Assembly: GCF_029946185.1 (NCBI RefSeq)
Contig: NZ_JAQSEA010000294.1
Location: 59,554 to 103,563, forward strand
Reading direction: 5' to 3'
Source of the DNA: Prosthecobacter sp.
Lineage (GTDB): Bacteria; Verrucomicrobiota; Verrucomicrobiia; Verrucomicrobiales; Verrucomicrobiaceae
Length of the DNA: 44,010 bases
Below, piece by piece: positions 24,894 to 33,543 of the stretch (position 1 is its first letter; each line of letters opens with the position of its first letter). Made by a program: the position numbers and the translations under genes. The notes beneath the pieces were generated by a model. That model saw only the letters and a program-made list of their open reading frames with translations. It was not told the origin of the DNA and searched no databases.

Positions 24894-26213
24894 CTAGGGC
24901 GAATCTTCCGCTGCTTTTTTCTCAGCGGCGATGTCCTTGCGGCGAAATCCCTGCACCCGCCCGTCGCCCTTGTAGAGGTAGATTTTTCTGACATCTTCCA
25001 ACCTCATGATCACCCAGGGGGACAGGATGTTTCGTCCGTTCTTGGTATAGACAATGTTGTCCGCCAGGTGCACGCAAGAGTGAAAGGCGTCGCCGGTGGT
25101 GTTGTCGAGAAAGAAGAGGATGTCGGCGAACTGGTAAGGGGGCTCCACAGGGGTGAACTGTTCCAGCACTTGACTGGTCGCCAGTCGGGCATCCAGCAGA
25201 TACTCATGTGGCTCGTAGTTGAAAAAATTGAGCGAAGTCCAGTGGCAGTCCGGCATGACGCCGTGCTTTGCCATGTCGAGGCCAGGATAGGTGTAGAGCA
25301 GCTTGCGCGCGAGAGCGGGCAGAATGTGCGAAATGCCAAGATCATCGACACCGTCGAGTTCAATGACCGAACGAACCAAGGGTTCCAAGTCCTTGCGGCG
25401 GATGCCTGTGCCAAAACTCCAGTATTTGATGACTTCGTCGGCGTTGGAGTTTTTGTCCAGCATGAGACGGATCATCAGCGTGCGCGTCCGGGTGCAGGCC
25501 TTGAAGATGGTCCGGGCTTCGGAATCCGACTGAGCATAATTCAACAAGACTGGAATGTCGCTGAAAGCAATGGCTTCACCGCGTGTGTAGCTGAGCTGTT
25601 TGATTTTACTGATAATTTCAGGCCGCAGCTTGCTGCCCTTGTACCATTCTTCAACCGTGGTACCAATGATGAGAACCGGATCAGCTTGATATTCATTCTC
25701 AGGGTACTTCGCCAGTTCTGAGTAAATCACCGCCCGCGTCTCCGGAGTAATGCCTTCCAACTCAGCCAAGGGCGGGAGCAAATGCACAAACGCACCTTCT
25801 TTGACCAGATGTTTTGGGTCGAGGATGGTTGTGACCAAAGACTCTGACAGACCTGCTTTGGCAAAAAAAGCGGGCAAACTGAAAAGTGAAGACGCAGGGA
25901 AGGTCCAGCGTGAAATCGGACTGGGTAGCGGGAACTCTTCAATCAGGCTGGCGGGGGCCTCCAAATAAACATAGGCACACTTCATCTGCCCCCAAGGCCC
26001 AGGATTGGTGTCGAAAACGGACGAGTTGGATTCCGTGACTGCAGTTGGCTGGGGCTGAGCGAGCCCTGAGCCGCTGAGGATGAGGCTGAGATTTTCAGCA
26101 CGGTTAATTTGGGCATCAGCGCCAGCAGGGAGCAACACGCCAAAAACGATTACAGCCAGCAATGGAAAGCTCACTTTGCGAGCAATGAAAATGTTTTCTC
26201 GAAGGCTAGGCAT
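24894..26213 (-). CDS. Secreted hypothetical protein, possible NlpC/P60-like C-terminus
   Basis: A 439-residue protein with a signal peptide (ARKVSFPLLAVIVFGVLLPAGADAQ, about residues 11-34). I do not recognise the first 330 residues, which contain PGPWGQMKCAYVYLEAPASLIEEFPLPSPISRWTFP and many helical segments. Near the C-terminus, FADILFFLDNTTGDAFHSCVHLADNIVYTKNGRNILSPWVIMRLEDVRKIYLY has a pattern of Cys, His and a following KNG that resembles permuted NlpC/P60 peptidases. This is a resemblance only. The upstream frame to 26270 adds a short tail ahead of the signal peptide and is not used. GC is a little below that of neighbours. Confidence 0.75.
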   Translation of the reverse strand: MPSLRENIFIARKVSFPLLAVIVFGVLLPAGADAQINRAENLSLILSGSGLAQPQPTAVTESNSSVFDTNPGPWGQMKCAYVYLEAPASLIEEFPLPSPISRWTFPASSLFSLPAFFAKAGLSESLVTTILDPKHLVKEGAFVHLLPPLAELEGITPETRAVIYSELAKYPENEYQADPVLIIGTTVEEWYKGSKLRPEIISKIKQLSYTRGEAIAFSDIPVLLNYAQSDSEARTIFKACTRTRTLMIRLMLDKNSNADEVIKYWSFGTGIRRKDLEPLVRSVIELDGVDDLGISHILPALARKLLYTYPGLDMAKHGVMPDCHWTSLNFFNYEPHEYLLDARLATSQVLEQFTPVEPPYQFADILFFLDNTTGDAFHSCVHLADNIVYTKNGRNILSPWVIMRLEDVRKIYLYKGDGRVQGFRRKDIAAEKKAAEDSP

Positions 26214-26335
26214 GGGTTTGAGGCGTGCATGAAAGCATGTGCTGATTGCACATGGTGTGGGTAATCCCATGGTTGGGGGGATTCTAAATATAAACGTGCA
26301 GTAGAACTGGAAAGATTCACGCTGAATCAGCAGGC

Positions 26336-26366
26336 AAAAAAATCTCCGCCGACAGCGGAGATTTTT
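26336..26366 (-). terminator. Intrinsic terminator of the long greA gene
   Basis: On the minus strand, AAAAATCTCCGC and GCGGAGATTTTT close a 5-base loop and are followed by more T. A-tracts on both sides could make it bidirectional. It begins 17 bp after the stop codon. Confidence 0.92.
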
Positions 26367-26382
26367 ATCGAGAGGCCGTTGG

Positions 26383-28224
26383 TTACGGTTTGAAAGCTTG
26401 AATCGCGGTGATTTTCACCTTGCGGGTGACGTTCAGATTGTCGGTGGGCAGTTCCAGTTCCTCACCGACTCCCTTGCCGATCAAAGCTTTGGCGGATTCA
26501 GAGAGGTAGCTGATGATGTTCTTGTCCAGGTCACCATCCCAAGCTCCCAAAATCGTGAAGGTTTCCTTTTCTCCTGAAGGAATGTCCTCGACGGCCACTG
26601 CCGTGCCGATGCCGACTTTATCCGTGGGCACGTTCGCGAAGTCAGTGCCACGGGCATTGCGCAGTTCGCGTTCGAGTTTGCCCTGCATGCGCAGGAGGAC
26701 GGACTGCTGATCGCGGGCGGCCTTGTAACCACCGTTTTCGCGCAAGTCACCTTCATCACGAGCGATCTGGATCTCCTTTTTGTTGTCCGGGATCTTGACG
26801 TTGACGAGGTCTTCCAGTTCCAGCTTCTTCTTCTCCAAGCTTTCCCAGGAGACGATGAGGGAGTCATCTTTGTGGGAGCCGGCGTTTTCGTCCATCATGG
26901 CTTCCATTTCAGGGCGCACCTTGATGATGCGGGCCATGAGGGAACGGCGGGTCAGTTCATCAAAAAGGGAGCCATTGATCAGGCGCTTGGCCAGCAGGCG
27001 CACATCTTCGTCTTCGGCTTCGGCCACCATTTCGCCCAGCAGGGTCTTGTCATCCGAGAGCAGGTCTTGGAGACGGCCGGTGCGTTTAGGGCCACCTTCC
27101 ATGTGGTCACTTTCAATGACGCCGAGGATGGCATGACCGAGATCGATGTCGAAAACGGATTCCGCCAGGCCTTTGCGCTCGCGGGCCATCCAGATCAGCA
27201 GATCAGCGGAGAGCATGCGGTTGCGCAGGGATTTCTTCAAAGCTTCAGCCAGCACATCGAGTTCGTCGTTGGCATCCAGCACCGTGGCGATTTCAGCGAC
27301 GGCGCGGCCACCCGTTTTGGTAAGATGGTGCAGGATTTCAGGAACCCAGCCGCGATTCGGGAAGGCTTCCGGGAACGCACGGTAGATGCGGCCCAGCAAG
27401 CTGGCGGAAAGGCCCTTGATCGAATCCGCGAGCACTTCCTTCGTCTCGGTGATCAGATCGGAAATTTTCATGGAGCCCATCGGCGCAGCGGCGCTGAGGC
27501 TTTCGAGAAGTTCGTCCCGGGCGAGCAGGAGTTGCAGGCACTCCTTGAGGTTGAGCTTCACGCTTTTGCGGGCGGAGTCGGAGATGTCTTGGAAGACGGG
27601 GATCAACTCGGTCTTCGGCTCGCCGAAGAGGTCAATGTCCTTCTGGATGCTGGCCAGGGTGGCGAGCTTGGTCTTCAAGTCGCGGGCAGCGAGGAAGGAC
27701 TTCACCATCTGGGTGCCAGCGTTTTCCGCCTGATCACGCAGCACCAGCTTTTCAGAGCGCTTGGCAGGGACGACGACGTGGCGGTGCGTTTTGAGCGCAC
27801 GCTTGGCGCCTTCCCACCACTTTTTGTAGTCGGCGTCGGAAACGATGCGGCCTTTGAGCAGTTTTTCGAGATCGTCCAAGTGCAGCGTATTGCCGCTGCT
27901 CTTCAGGGCGAGCTCCACCAGCGCCGGGGCATCCTTCGTCGCCATTTCCTTGAGCGAGTCGAGATCTCCCAGACGACGGGCGAGAATATGATCAGGTGAA
28001 ATGATTTCCAACGAACTGATAGCAAAGGTGAGCTTCAGCGGATGCGCGGGCTTGCCTTCGAAATCGATCAGCAGGCGGTCACCCAGCAGGTCCCATTCGG
28101 CGATTTTGCCGACGCCCCAGCTTTTGTGGAGACAAAAAGTTTCGGGTTCAAGTTTGGAAAGTTTTTCGCCGTCAGCAGCAGGGAGCTTACCTGCGGCCAC
28201 AATGTTTTGCACCTCTGGATTCAT
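26383..28224 (-). CDS. greA: GreA-type transcript cleavage factor with long N-terminal extension
   Basis: A 613-residue protein. The C-terminal 150 residues are GreA/GreB. A coiled coil carries the acidic tip D493-L-R-E496-N (EGDLRENGGYKAARDQQ), which reaches the RNA polymerase active site and promotes cleavage of backtracked RNA. An FKBP-like domain follows (VGIGTAVAVEDI ... LIGKGVGEELELPT). Ordinary GreA is about 158 residues; here about 455 residues precede it. The extension begins with SWGVGKIAEWDLLGDRLLIDFEGKPAHPLKLTF, a beta-rich segment, and continues as a long helical domain. Chlamydial GreA is similarly long (about 715 residues), so this fits a PVC-wide form. The start at 28224 gives MNPEVQNIVAAGKLP. 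A terminator follows. Confidence 0.9.
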   Translation of the reverse strand: MNPEVQNIVAAGKLPAADGEKLSKLEPETFCLHKSWGVGKIAEWDLLGDRLLIDFEGKPAHPLKLTFAISSLEIISPDHILARRLGDLDSLKEMATKDAPALVELALKSSGNTLHLDDLEKLLKGRIVSDADYKKWWEGAKRALKTHRHVVVPAKRSEKLVLRDQAENAGTQMVKSFLAARDLKTKLATLASIQKDIDLFGEPKTELIPVFQDISDSARKSVKLNLKECLQLLLARDELLESLSAAAPMGSMKISDLITETKEVLADSIKGLSASLLGRIYRAFPEAFPNRGWVPEILHHLTKTGGRAVAEIATVLDANDELDVLAEALKKSLRNRMLSADLLIWMARERKGLAESVFDIDLGHAILGVIESDHMEGGPKRTGRLQDLLSDDKTLLGEMVAEAEDEDVRLLAKRLINGSLFDELTRRSLMARIIKVRPEMEAMMDENAGSHKDDSLIVSWESLEKKKLELEDLVNVKIPDNKKEIQIARDEGDLRENGGYKAARDQQSVLLRMQGKLERELRNARGTDFANVPTDKVGIGTAVAVEDIPSGEKETFTILGAWDGDLDKNIISYLSESAKALIGKGVGEELELPTDNLNVTRKVKITAIQAFKP

Positions 28225-28298
28225 GGGACGCTAAGAGTAAGCAGTCAGAATAAGGTAGCAAAGGAAACCTGTAACGGATTCGAGGGTGGGGTGGGGGC

Positions 28299-28339
28299 AG
28301 ACAATCAGACAGACGGGCATGCTCCCCATCTGATTGTCT
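28299..28339. repeat. AGACAATCAG inverted repeat with CAGACA words
   Basis: AGACAATCAG (28299-28308) is perfectly complementary to CTGATTGTCT (28330-28339), and further CAGAC and GTCTGA words continue to about 28354. It lies between the greA start and the RlmI-like gene stop, 24 bp from the latter. Confidence 0.7.
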
Positions 28340-28362
28340 CATTGTCTGACAGACTTCCCTCG

Positions 28363-29604
28363 TCACCAAGCAATGCACCACAGCACCTTCAAATACCGGC
28401 TCTCAGGGCAGTTTGACATCACCGGGTGGTCAGCACCGGCTCCGGTGCGGTCGATGATCTGCAGGCGGCGTTTGTTGCGGTGCGCAGCACGCATGACAAT
28501 TTCCTCAAACTCAGCGACATCCAGCAGGCCGGAGCAGGAGCAGGTGACGAACAGGCCGCCGCGCTTCAGCAGGCCAAGGGCCACGGCGTTCATGTCGTAG
28601 TATTTGTTGCGGCCGAGCTGGCCTTCCTCGGGGTCGCGGGAGAAAACGAGTTTCGGCGGATCAAGCACTACGGCTTCCCAGAGCGCGCCGTTTTGCTGCA
28701 TCTGGCGGCCCCAGGTGAAGGTGTCGGCATGCACCCAGTCGATGCGGACCTGATTCAAGTCTGCGTTCTTTTTCGCCTGAGCGATGGCTTTTTCATCGAG
28801 ATCGACGGCCGTGACATCCTCGCAGCCGCCGTGGATGCGTGCGCTGAGCGCAAAGCCCCCCGTGTAGCTGCACAGGTCCAGCACACGCCGCCCACGGGCC
28901 AGGTGGCCGAATTTTAGGCGGTTGTCACGCTGATCGCAGAAGAAGCCGGTCTTGTGCCCGTCTTCGAATCCGACCTGATAGCGCACACCATTCTCACGGA
29001 TGCGCACTCCGCGTGGGGCGTCCGCTTCCGCTTCCGGTACCTCAGAATAGCGCATGCCTTCGATGCGGGCGATGTCGGGATCGACATCGATAAGGTGCTG
29101 CTTGGTGCCCAGTGCGGCGTGCAGTTTCGGCAGCCAGCGGCTCAGTCGGCGCCAGACGCCCAGCGTGGTGACTTCGATGGAAAGCACATCGGCATAGCGA
29201 TCGACCGTCAAGCCGCTGAGGCCATCCCCGTCTGAAGAGATCACACGCCAGGCATCGGTGGTGTCATTGAGCTTGAGTGTCTTCAGCCGCAGATCCAGCG
29301 CGGCATCCACCCGGGCATCCAGGGCTTCTTCCGTGAGCACGTCTTCGCCATGCTGGAGCACCCGCAACGGTACCTTGGCATTCGGATTGAAGAAGCCGCT
29401 GCCAAAAAGCTGCCCTTCTTTGTCATAAACGTTCACCAGATCTCCCGCGCCAGCGTCCGGGGACACGGCGCGAAGCATGTTCGGATACACTGCAGGGTGA
29501 AACGAAAAGTACTTCATCTGCGCCCAAGGTCTCAACCAGTCGGCACTCCCTGGAGGGGGCGGAGCGGGAGAATCACGGCGGGGATAGCGCGGGGGAGGGG
29601 GCAT
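28363..29604 (-). CDS. RlmI-like 23S rRNA cytosine methyltransferase
   Basis: A 413-residue class I SAM methyltransferase of the COG1092 group. An N-terminal PUA-like domain (MLRAVSPDAGAGDLVNVYDKEGQLFGSGFFNP) binds RNA. The central part (WRVISSDGDGLSGLTVDRYADVL) is characteristic of RlmI. The catalytic domain has GRRVLDLCSYTGGFAL (SAM motif), VVLDPPKL (DPPK 315-318) and TCSCSG with the catalytic-type cysteines. RlmI methylates C1962 in E. coli 23S rRNA; the exact target here is inferred. The ATG at 29604 gives MPPPPRYPRRDSP. The frame remains open to 29751, but that stretch is repeat-derived. A divergent gene starts 198 bp away. Confidence 0.9.
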   Translation of the reverse strand: MPPPPRYPRRDSPAPPPPGSADWLRPWAQMKYFSFHPAVYPNMLRAVSPDAGAGDLVNVYDKEGQLFGSGFFNPNAKVPLRVLQHGEDVLTEEALDARVDAALDLRLKTLKLNDTTDAWRVISSDGDGLSGLTVDRYADVLSIEVTTLGVWRRLSRWLPKLHAALGTKQHLIDVDPDIARIEGMRYSEVPEAEADAPRGVRIRENGVRYQVGFEDGHKTGFFCDQRDNRLKFGHLARGRRVLDLCSYTGGFALSARIHGGCEDVTAVDLDEKAIAQAKKNADLNQVRIDWVHADTFTWGRQMQQNGALWEAVVLDPPKLVFSRDPEEGQLGRNKYYDMNAVALGLLKRGGLFVTCSCSGLLDVAEFEEIVMRAAHRNKRRLQIIDRTGAGADHPVMSNCPESRYLKVLWCIAW

Positions 29605-29616
29605 GGCGGAAAGGTG

Positions 29617-29727
29617 AAGTTTACAGTGTTTGACGGTGGCTGAAGGCCCGCTGCGCGAGCGTTGACAGTGGTTTGGCTCTTTCTTTCCACCGTCAACCAT
29701 CGTCAACAACTGTAAACTACTGTCAAC
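29617..29727. repeat. GTCAAC repeats in a divergent promoter region
   Basis: GTCAAC occurs at 29692, 29702 and 29722 with GTAAAC at 29712, an exact 10-bp period (one DNA turn). Inverted words TTTACAGTG, TTTGACGGTGG and GTTGACAGTGG lie at 29619-29670. It separates the RlmI-like and acyltransferase/ligase genes, where an operator would be expected. Confidence 0.7.
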
Positions 29728-29802
29728 TTCCCTCTGCTTTCCCGCTGGCATGCGCGTTGCTCCCCGCTTAGTTACCCTACATCTGCATTCTGCTCATTTA
29801 CC

Positions 29803-31989
29803 ATGGCCTCTGAAAAGCCCGTCACCCTCAAAGACCTCACAATCCTCGGCAAAGAGAATCTTCCCTCAGGGGGGGGGTACATGATCCTGCCCAGCCAGTT
29901 GGGTTATTTTGATCTTTTGCGACTGGAACTCCTCCTAGAAGGCCGGGAGGTGATCTATGTGGTGAAAAAGAGCGCGGCCCTGCACCCATTGCTGCGGGCG
30001 CATCTGGAGCGCGAAAGCGTTCATGCCATGGAGTTCACGCCGGGTGAAACGGAGATTTCAGCCTACCGCAGCGCCATCGCGGATGCTGCTAAAAGCGGAG
30101 CCGTCATCATCTACCTGCCTGCCGAGGCTGCGACGATGGTCTCGCCCATGACCACCGTGCCCGGCACGAAGCTCGAATTTTTGCTCAAAGCCGAAATTCC
30201 GGTGCTGCCGCTGCATGTGCACCGCCGTCAGGACACCGCACTGCCGATTGAGCGGCGCTACAGCGATGCCGAGGTGATCTTCAATTTCGGCAAATTGCTC
30301 CAAGGTTCCGAGACCAATCTCCCCAATTATCAGGAGTGCCTGCTGCTGCTCTCAGAGCAGAGCATCAACGAATGTGCGGCACTTGATCTCAGTCTCGGCT
30401 ACGCCCTGATTCTGGGCTTTAAAAAGCATGGCACTCGCAACAGCGTAGTGGATGGCAAGGACGAGAAGGTCCTGCGCTTCGACAAAGTTTTTGCCACCGC
30501 TCTGGCCCTGTCAGAGGTCATTAAGCGGGAGACCAAAAAGGCACGCGTCGGCATCATCCTGCCGCCCGGTTTGGGTGGTCTCATCTGCAATGTGGCCGTC
30601 GTCATGGCCGGGAAAATTCCGGTGAATCTCAACTTCACCGCCGGACGCTCCGCCATTGAAAGCGCCATCCGCCGTGGCGAAATCGACCGCTTCCTCACCG
30701 CTGACATCTTTGTGCGCAAGATGCAGAGTTTCCCATGGCCGCCGAGCAAGCAGCTCATTCTCATCGAGCGCATTCTGCCAAAAATGAAGGTTACCATCGC
30801 CAAATGGCTGGTGCTCAGCAAGGTGCTTCCCGCCGCCATTTTGGCCGCGATGCTTGGCATCTCTAAAAAAGGCGGGCGCAAGGAAGCACTGCTGCTCTTC
30901 ACCAGCGGAAGCTCCGGCGAGCCCAAAGGCGTCGCGCTCACACATCGTAATCTGGTCGCCAACGTCCTGCAGTTTGGCAGCCGTCTCGGCATGCAGAGCA
31001 ACGACAGCATTCTTGGCTGTCTGCCGCTCTTCCACAGTTTCGGTTGCACTGTCACGCTGTGGTTTCCCATCATCTACGGGTTGCACCTCGTCACCTACCC
31101 ATCACCGCTGGAGGTGAAGAAGCTCGCGCAGCTCATCGAGAAGTATCGCATCACGCTCATGATCTCCACGCCGACCTTCCTGCGCAGCTACCTGCGCGGC
31201 GTGAATCGTGAGTCGCTGGCCTCCATCAAGTACTGTGTCACCGGTGCGGAAAAACTCCCCAGCAGTGTGGCGGACGCGTTTGAAACCCGTTTTGGCAAAA
31301 CCGTGCTCGAAGGCTACGGCCTCACCGAAACCTCCCCGGCTTCGAACTTGAACCTGCCCAACCCAGAATCACTCGGCGACGAGAGCAGCGGCTACGCCTG
31401 GCTGCCCAGCCATCGGCAGGGCTCCGTCGGTCACGTCGTGCCGGGCATGGCGGTCCGCATCACCAATCCTGAGACTGACGCGCCCCTCTCGCTGCATCAG
31501 AGCGGCATGATCTGGTTTAAGGGAGCTAACGTCTTTGAAGGCTATCTCAACGATCCGAAGCGCAGCGCCGAGGTGCTGAAGGACGGCTGGTTCCGCACCG
31601 GGGACATCGGTCGCGTCGATCTCGACGGCTTCCTCTACATCGAAGGCCGCCTCAGCCGCTTCTCCAAGATCGCCGGTGAGATGGTACCGCACGAAACCGT
31701 CGAAGAAGCCCTGGTAAAAGCCATGGGCCTCGAAAACGAAACCGTGCGCAAGATTGCCGTCGTCGGCGTCCCCGATATCGACAAAGGTGAGGCCCTCATC
31801 CTCCTCACCAGCATGCCCGGCGGTCCCGAGCATCAGGAGATCCTCGACCTCCGCTACCGCCTCCTCGATAAAGGCATGCCACCACTCTGGATTCCGAAAA
31901 AGATGATCCGCGTCAGCGACATCCCCGTCCTCGCCTCCGGCAAACTCGATGTGCAGAACTGCGAGAAGATCGCGAAATCGGGGGCTTGA
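29803..31989 (+). CDS. Acyltransferase-like domain fused to AMP-dependent acyl ligase (Aas-type layout)
   Basis: A 728-residue protein with the domain order of Aas (2-acylglycerophosphoethanolamine acyltransferase/acyl-ACP synthetase). Residues 20-200 look like a PlsC acyltransferase, but the HX4D motif is degenerate: S31-Q-L-G-Y-F-D37 lacks the histidine, and the usual FPEGT block reads LPAEAAT (E108). The adenylating domain is intact, with TSGSSGEPKG (367-376), GYGLTETS (from 504), GWFRTGDIG and the C-terminal catalytic K714 in ASGKLD. I infer that the ligase activates fatty acids or lysophospholipid acyl chains, while the acyltransferase part is inactive or structural. The start at 29803 is supported by the match to the Aas N-terminus. 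Confidence 0.88.
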   Translation: MASEKPVTLKDLTILGKENLPSGGGYMILPSQLGYFDLLRLELLLEGREVIYVVKKSAALHPLLRAHLERESVHAMEFTPGETEISAYRSAIADAAKSGAVIIYLPAEAATMVSPMTTVPGTKLEFLLKAEIPVLPLHVHRRQDTALPIERRYSDAEVIFNFGKLLQGSETNLPNYQECLLLLSEQSINECAALDLSLGYALILGFKKHGTRNSVVDGKDEKVLRFDKVFATALALSEVIKRETKKARVGIILPPGLGGLICNVAVVMAGKIPVNLNFTAGRSAIESAIRRGEIDRFLTADIFVRKMQSFPWPPSKQLILIERILPKMKVTIAKWLVLSKVLPAAILAAMLGISKKGGRKEALLLFTSGSSGEPKGVALTHRNLVANVLQFGSRLGMQSNDSILGCLPLFHSFGCTVTLWFPIIYGLHLVTYPSPLEVKKLAQLIEKYRITLMISTPTFLRSYLRGVNRESLASIKYCVTGAEKLPSSVADAFETRFGKTVLEGYGLTETSPASNLNLPNPESLGDESSGYAWLPSHRQGSVGHVVPGMAVRITNPETDAPLSLHQSGMIWFKGANVFEGYLNDPKRSAEVLKDGWFRTGDIGRVDLDGFLYIEGRLSRFSKIAGEMVPHETVEEALVKAMGLENETVRKIAVVGVPDIDKGEALILLTSMPGGPEHQEILDLRYRLLDKGMPPLWIPKKMIRVSDIPVLASGKLDVQNCEKIAKSGA

Positions 31990-32024
31990 ACAGCGCCTGC
32001 GAACGCGCAGTTTGATAGAAGGTC

Positions 32025-32408
32025 ATGTCGAAACCGCTGATCACCTACTCCATTGAACCGGACGATGAGTTCATCATCGAGACGTGGTCGGGGCAAATCA
32101 CCGGTGACGATCTGGCCGCCCATTGGAAGGTGTATCTGGCGGACCCCGCAGTGATGCAGATTCGCCGTACACTCGTTGACATGCGCGATGCTGAGATCCT
32201 GTTTTACGGACCCGAGCTTAGCGACCTCATCCAAACCATCGTGGCGCCTAGGCTGGGAGCGTTGGATTGGAAAACCGCCATCATCGTGCGTGATGCCGTC
32301 CAGTTTGGAGTCAGCCGTCAGTATCAAACTTTTGCCAAGTGGTACAGCATGGATTCCATCTTTGATAACTTCGCTGCCGCCAAGGCATGGCTCCTCGCTC
32401 AGAAGTGA
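32025..32408 (+). CDS. Small protein resembling SpoIIAA-like/STAS domains
   Basis: A 127-residue protein beginning MSKPLITYSIEPDDEFIIETWSGQITGDDLAAHW. The alternation of short strands and helices, with RRTLVDMRDAEILF and KTAIIVRDAVQFGVSRQYQTFA, resembles SpoIIAA-like (STAS) domains that occur as single-domain proteins in many bacteria. No signal peptide or catalytic residue is visible. AGAAGG lies just before the start but is too close (2 bp) to be a normal ribosome-binding site. It follows the acyl ligase gene by 35 bp and may share its transcript. Function unknown. Confidence 0.75.
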   Translation: MSKPLITYSIEPDDEFIIETWSGQITGDDLAAHWKVYLADPAVMQIRRTLVDMRDAEILFYGPELSDLIQTIVAPRLGALDWKTAIIVRDAVQFGVSRQYQTFAKWYSMDSIFDNFAAAKAWLLAQK

Positions 32409-32424
32409 CGTGGGCACCCTTAAT

Positions 32425-33405
32425 TCACACAATCAGCATGCAGTCTCCATAGCTGAAAAAGCGATACCGCTCGCGAATCGCTTCCTCGTACGCCTGCATC
32501 ACCAGCTCTTTGCCTGCAAAGGCGCTTACCAGCATGATGAGCGTGGACTTAGGCAGGTGGAAATTCGTCAGCAGTCCGCCCGCCACTTTAAACTCAAAGC
32601 CCGGGTGGATGAAAATATCCGTGCTGCCGTGGGCGGGGATGACTTTTCCGTGATCGCGCGCCACCGTCTCCAAGGTGCGCAGCGCCGTGGTGCCGACTGG
32701 GATGACACGCTTGGCGGATTGCACCGCCTGTGCCGTGGCCGCCGGGACCTCATACATCTCGGAGTGCATCTTGTGATCGGCGATGTTCTCCACCTTCACC
32801 GGCTGAAACGTGCCGACTCCAACATGCAGCGTCACAAACGTGCGGGGCAGGGGACTCAGCACCTCCGGCGTGAAATGCAGCCCCGCCGTCGGCGCTGCAA
32901 TAGAACCTTCGCTGCGCGCAAAAACCGTCTGGTAGCGCTCGCGGTCCGCAGGCTGATCATCACGGCCCATGTAGTGCGGTAGCGCCAGATGCCCGTGCTT
33001 CGATTCATCCACGACGCGGTCGAACTCGATGATGCGATCGCCATTGTCCTCCAAGATATCCACCACAGTCCCCGTGGCTTCGCCAATCGACACGGTATGA
33101 CCGAGGCGGAATTTCTTGCCCGGCTTCACCATGCAGCGCCAGCGCGTGGGTGTCTGCGGTTCCAGGCGCAGCACTTCGTAGCCTTGATTCGTGAAGTAGC
33201 GGGCCGGAACTACGCGCGTGTCATTCAGCACCAGCATGTCCCCGGCTTCACGAGAGATGAACTCACCGATCTCCCGAAACATCCTGTGCTCAATCCTCCC
33301 CGCATCCCGGTGCAGCACCATCATCCGCGACGCTGAGCGTTCCGTCAGCGGTTCACTGGCGATGAGTTCGGGCGGCAGGTGGTAGTCGAAGTCGGAAGTC
33401 AGCAT
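32425..33405 (-). CDS. queA: S-adenosylmethionine:tRNA ribosyltransferase-isomerase
   Basis: A 326-residue enzyme of queuosine synthesis that transfers the ribosyl part of SAM to preQ1 in tRNA. Family landmarks are DFDYHLPPELIASEPL at the N-terminus, LVLNDTRVVPAR, HLALPHYMGRDD, ERYQTVFARSEGSIAAPTAGLHFTPEVL, THVGVGTFQPV-like HVGVGTFQPV, and GLLTNFHLPKSTLIMLVSAFAG near the C-terminus. The length is slightly short of the usual 340. The ATG at 33405 gives MLTSDFDYH; a GTG at 33420 would add five residues. No other queuosine gene is visible. It is convergent with the SpoIIAA-like gene, 16 bp apart. Confidence 0.96.
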   Translation of the reverse strand: MLTSDFDYHLPPELIASEPLTERSASRMMVLHRDAGRIEHRMFREIGEFISREAGDMLVLNDTRVVPARYFTNQGYEVLRLEPQTPTRWRCMVKPGKKFRLGHTVSIGEATGTVVDILEDNGDRIIEFDRVVDESKHGHLALPHYMGRDDQPADRERYQTVFARSEGSIAAPTAGLHFTPEVLSPLPRTFVTLHVGVGTFQPVKVENIADHKMHSEMYEVPAATAQAVQSAKRVIPVGTTALRTLETVARDHGKVIPAHGSTDIFIHPGFEFKVAGGLLTNFHLPKSTLIMLVSAFAGKELVMQAYEEAIRERYRFFSYGDCMLIV

Positions 33406-33424
33406 GGATTGCTGGTTCACTAAC

Positions 33425-33452
33425 TTGAAACTTCAAACCTGAAACCTGAAAC
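33425..33452. repeat. Heptamer tandem repeat in the queA leader
   Basis: Four 7-bp units: TTGAAAC, TTCAAAC, CTGAAAC and CTGAAAC, ending 20 bp upstream of the queA ATG. The word differs from those before cysS and the topoisomerase gene, but the period and position are alike. Confidence 0.8.
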
Positions 33453-33543
33453 TTCATCTTCCCCGTCCGATTCCCCCCAAACTTTGTCCTTCCCATGTCG
33501 CACCGTTCCCGCCTATAAGAGCCGCGTCATCCTTCCAATCATC

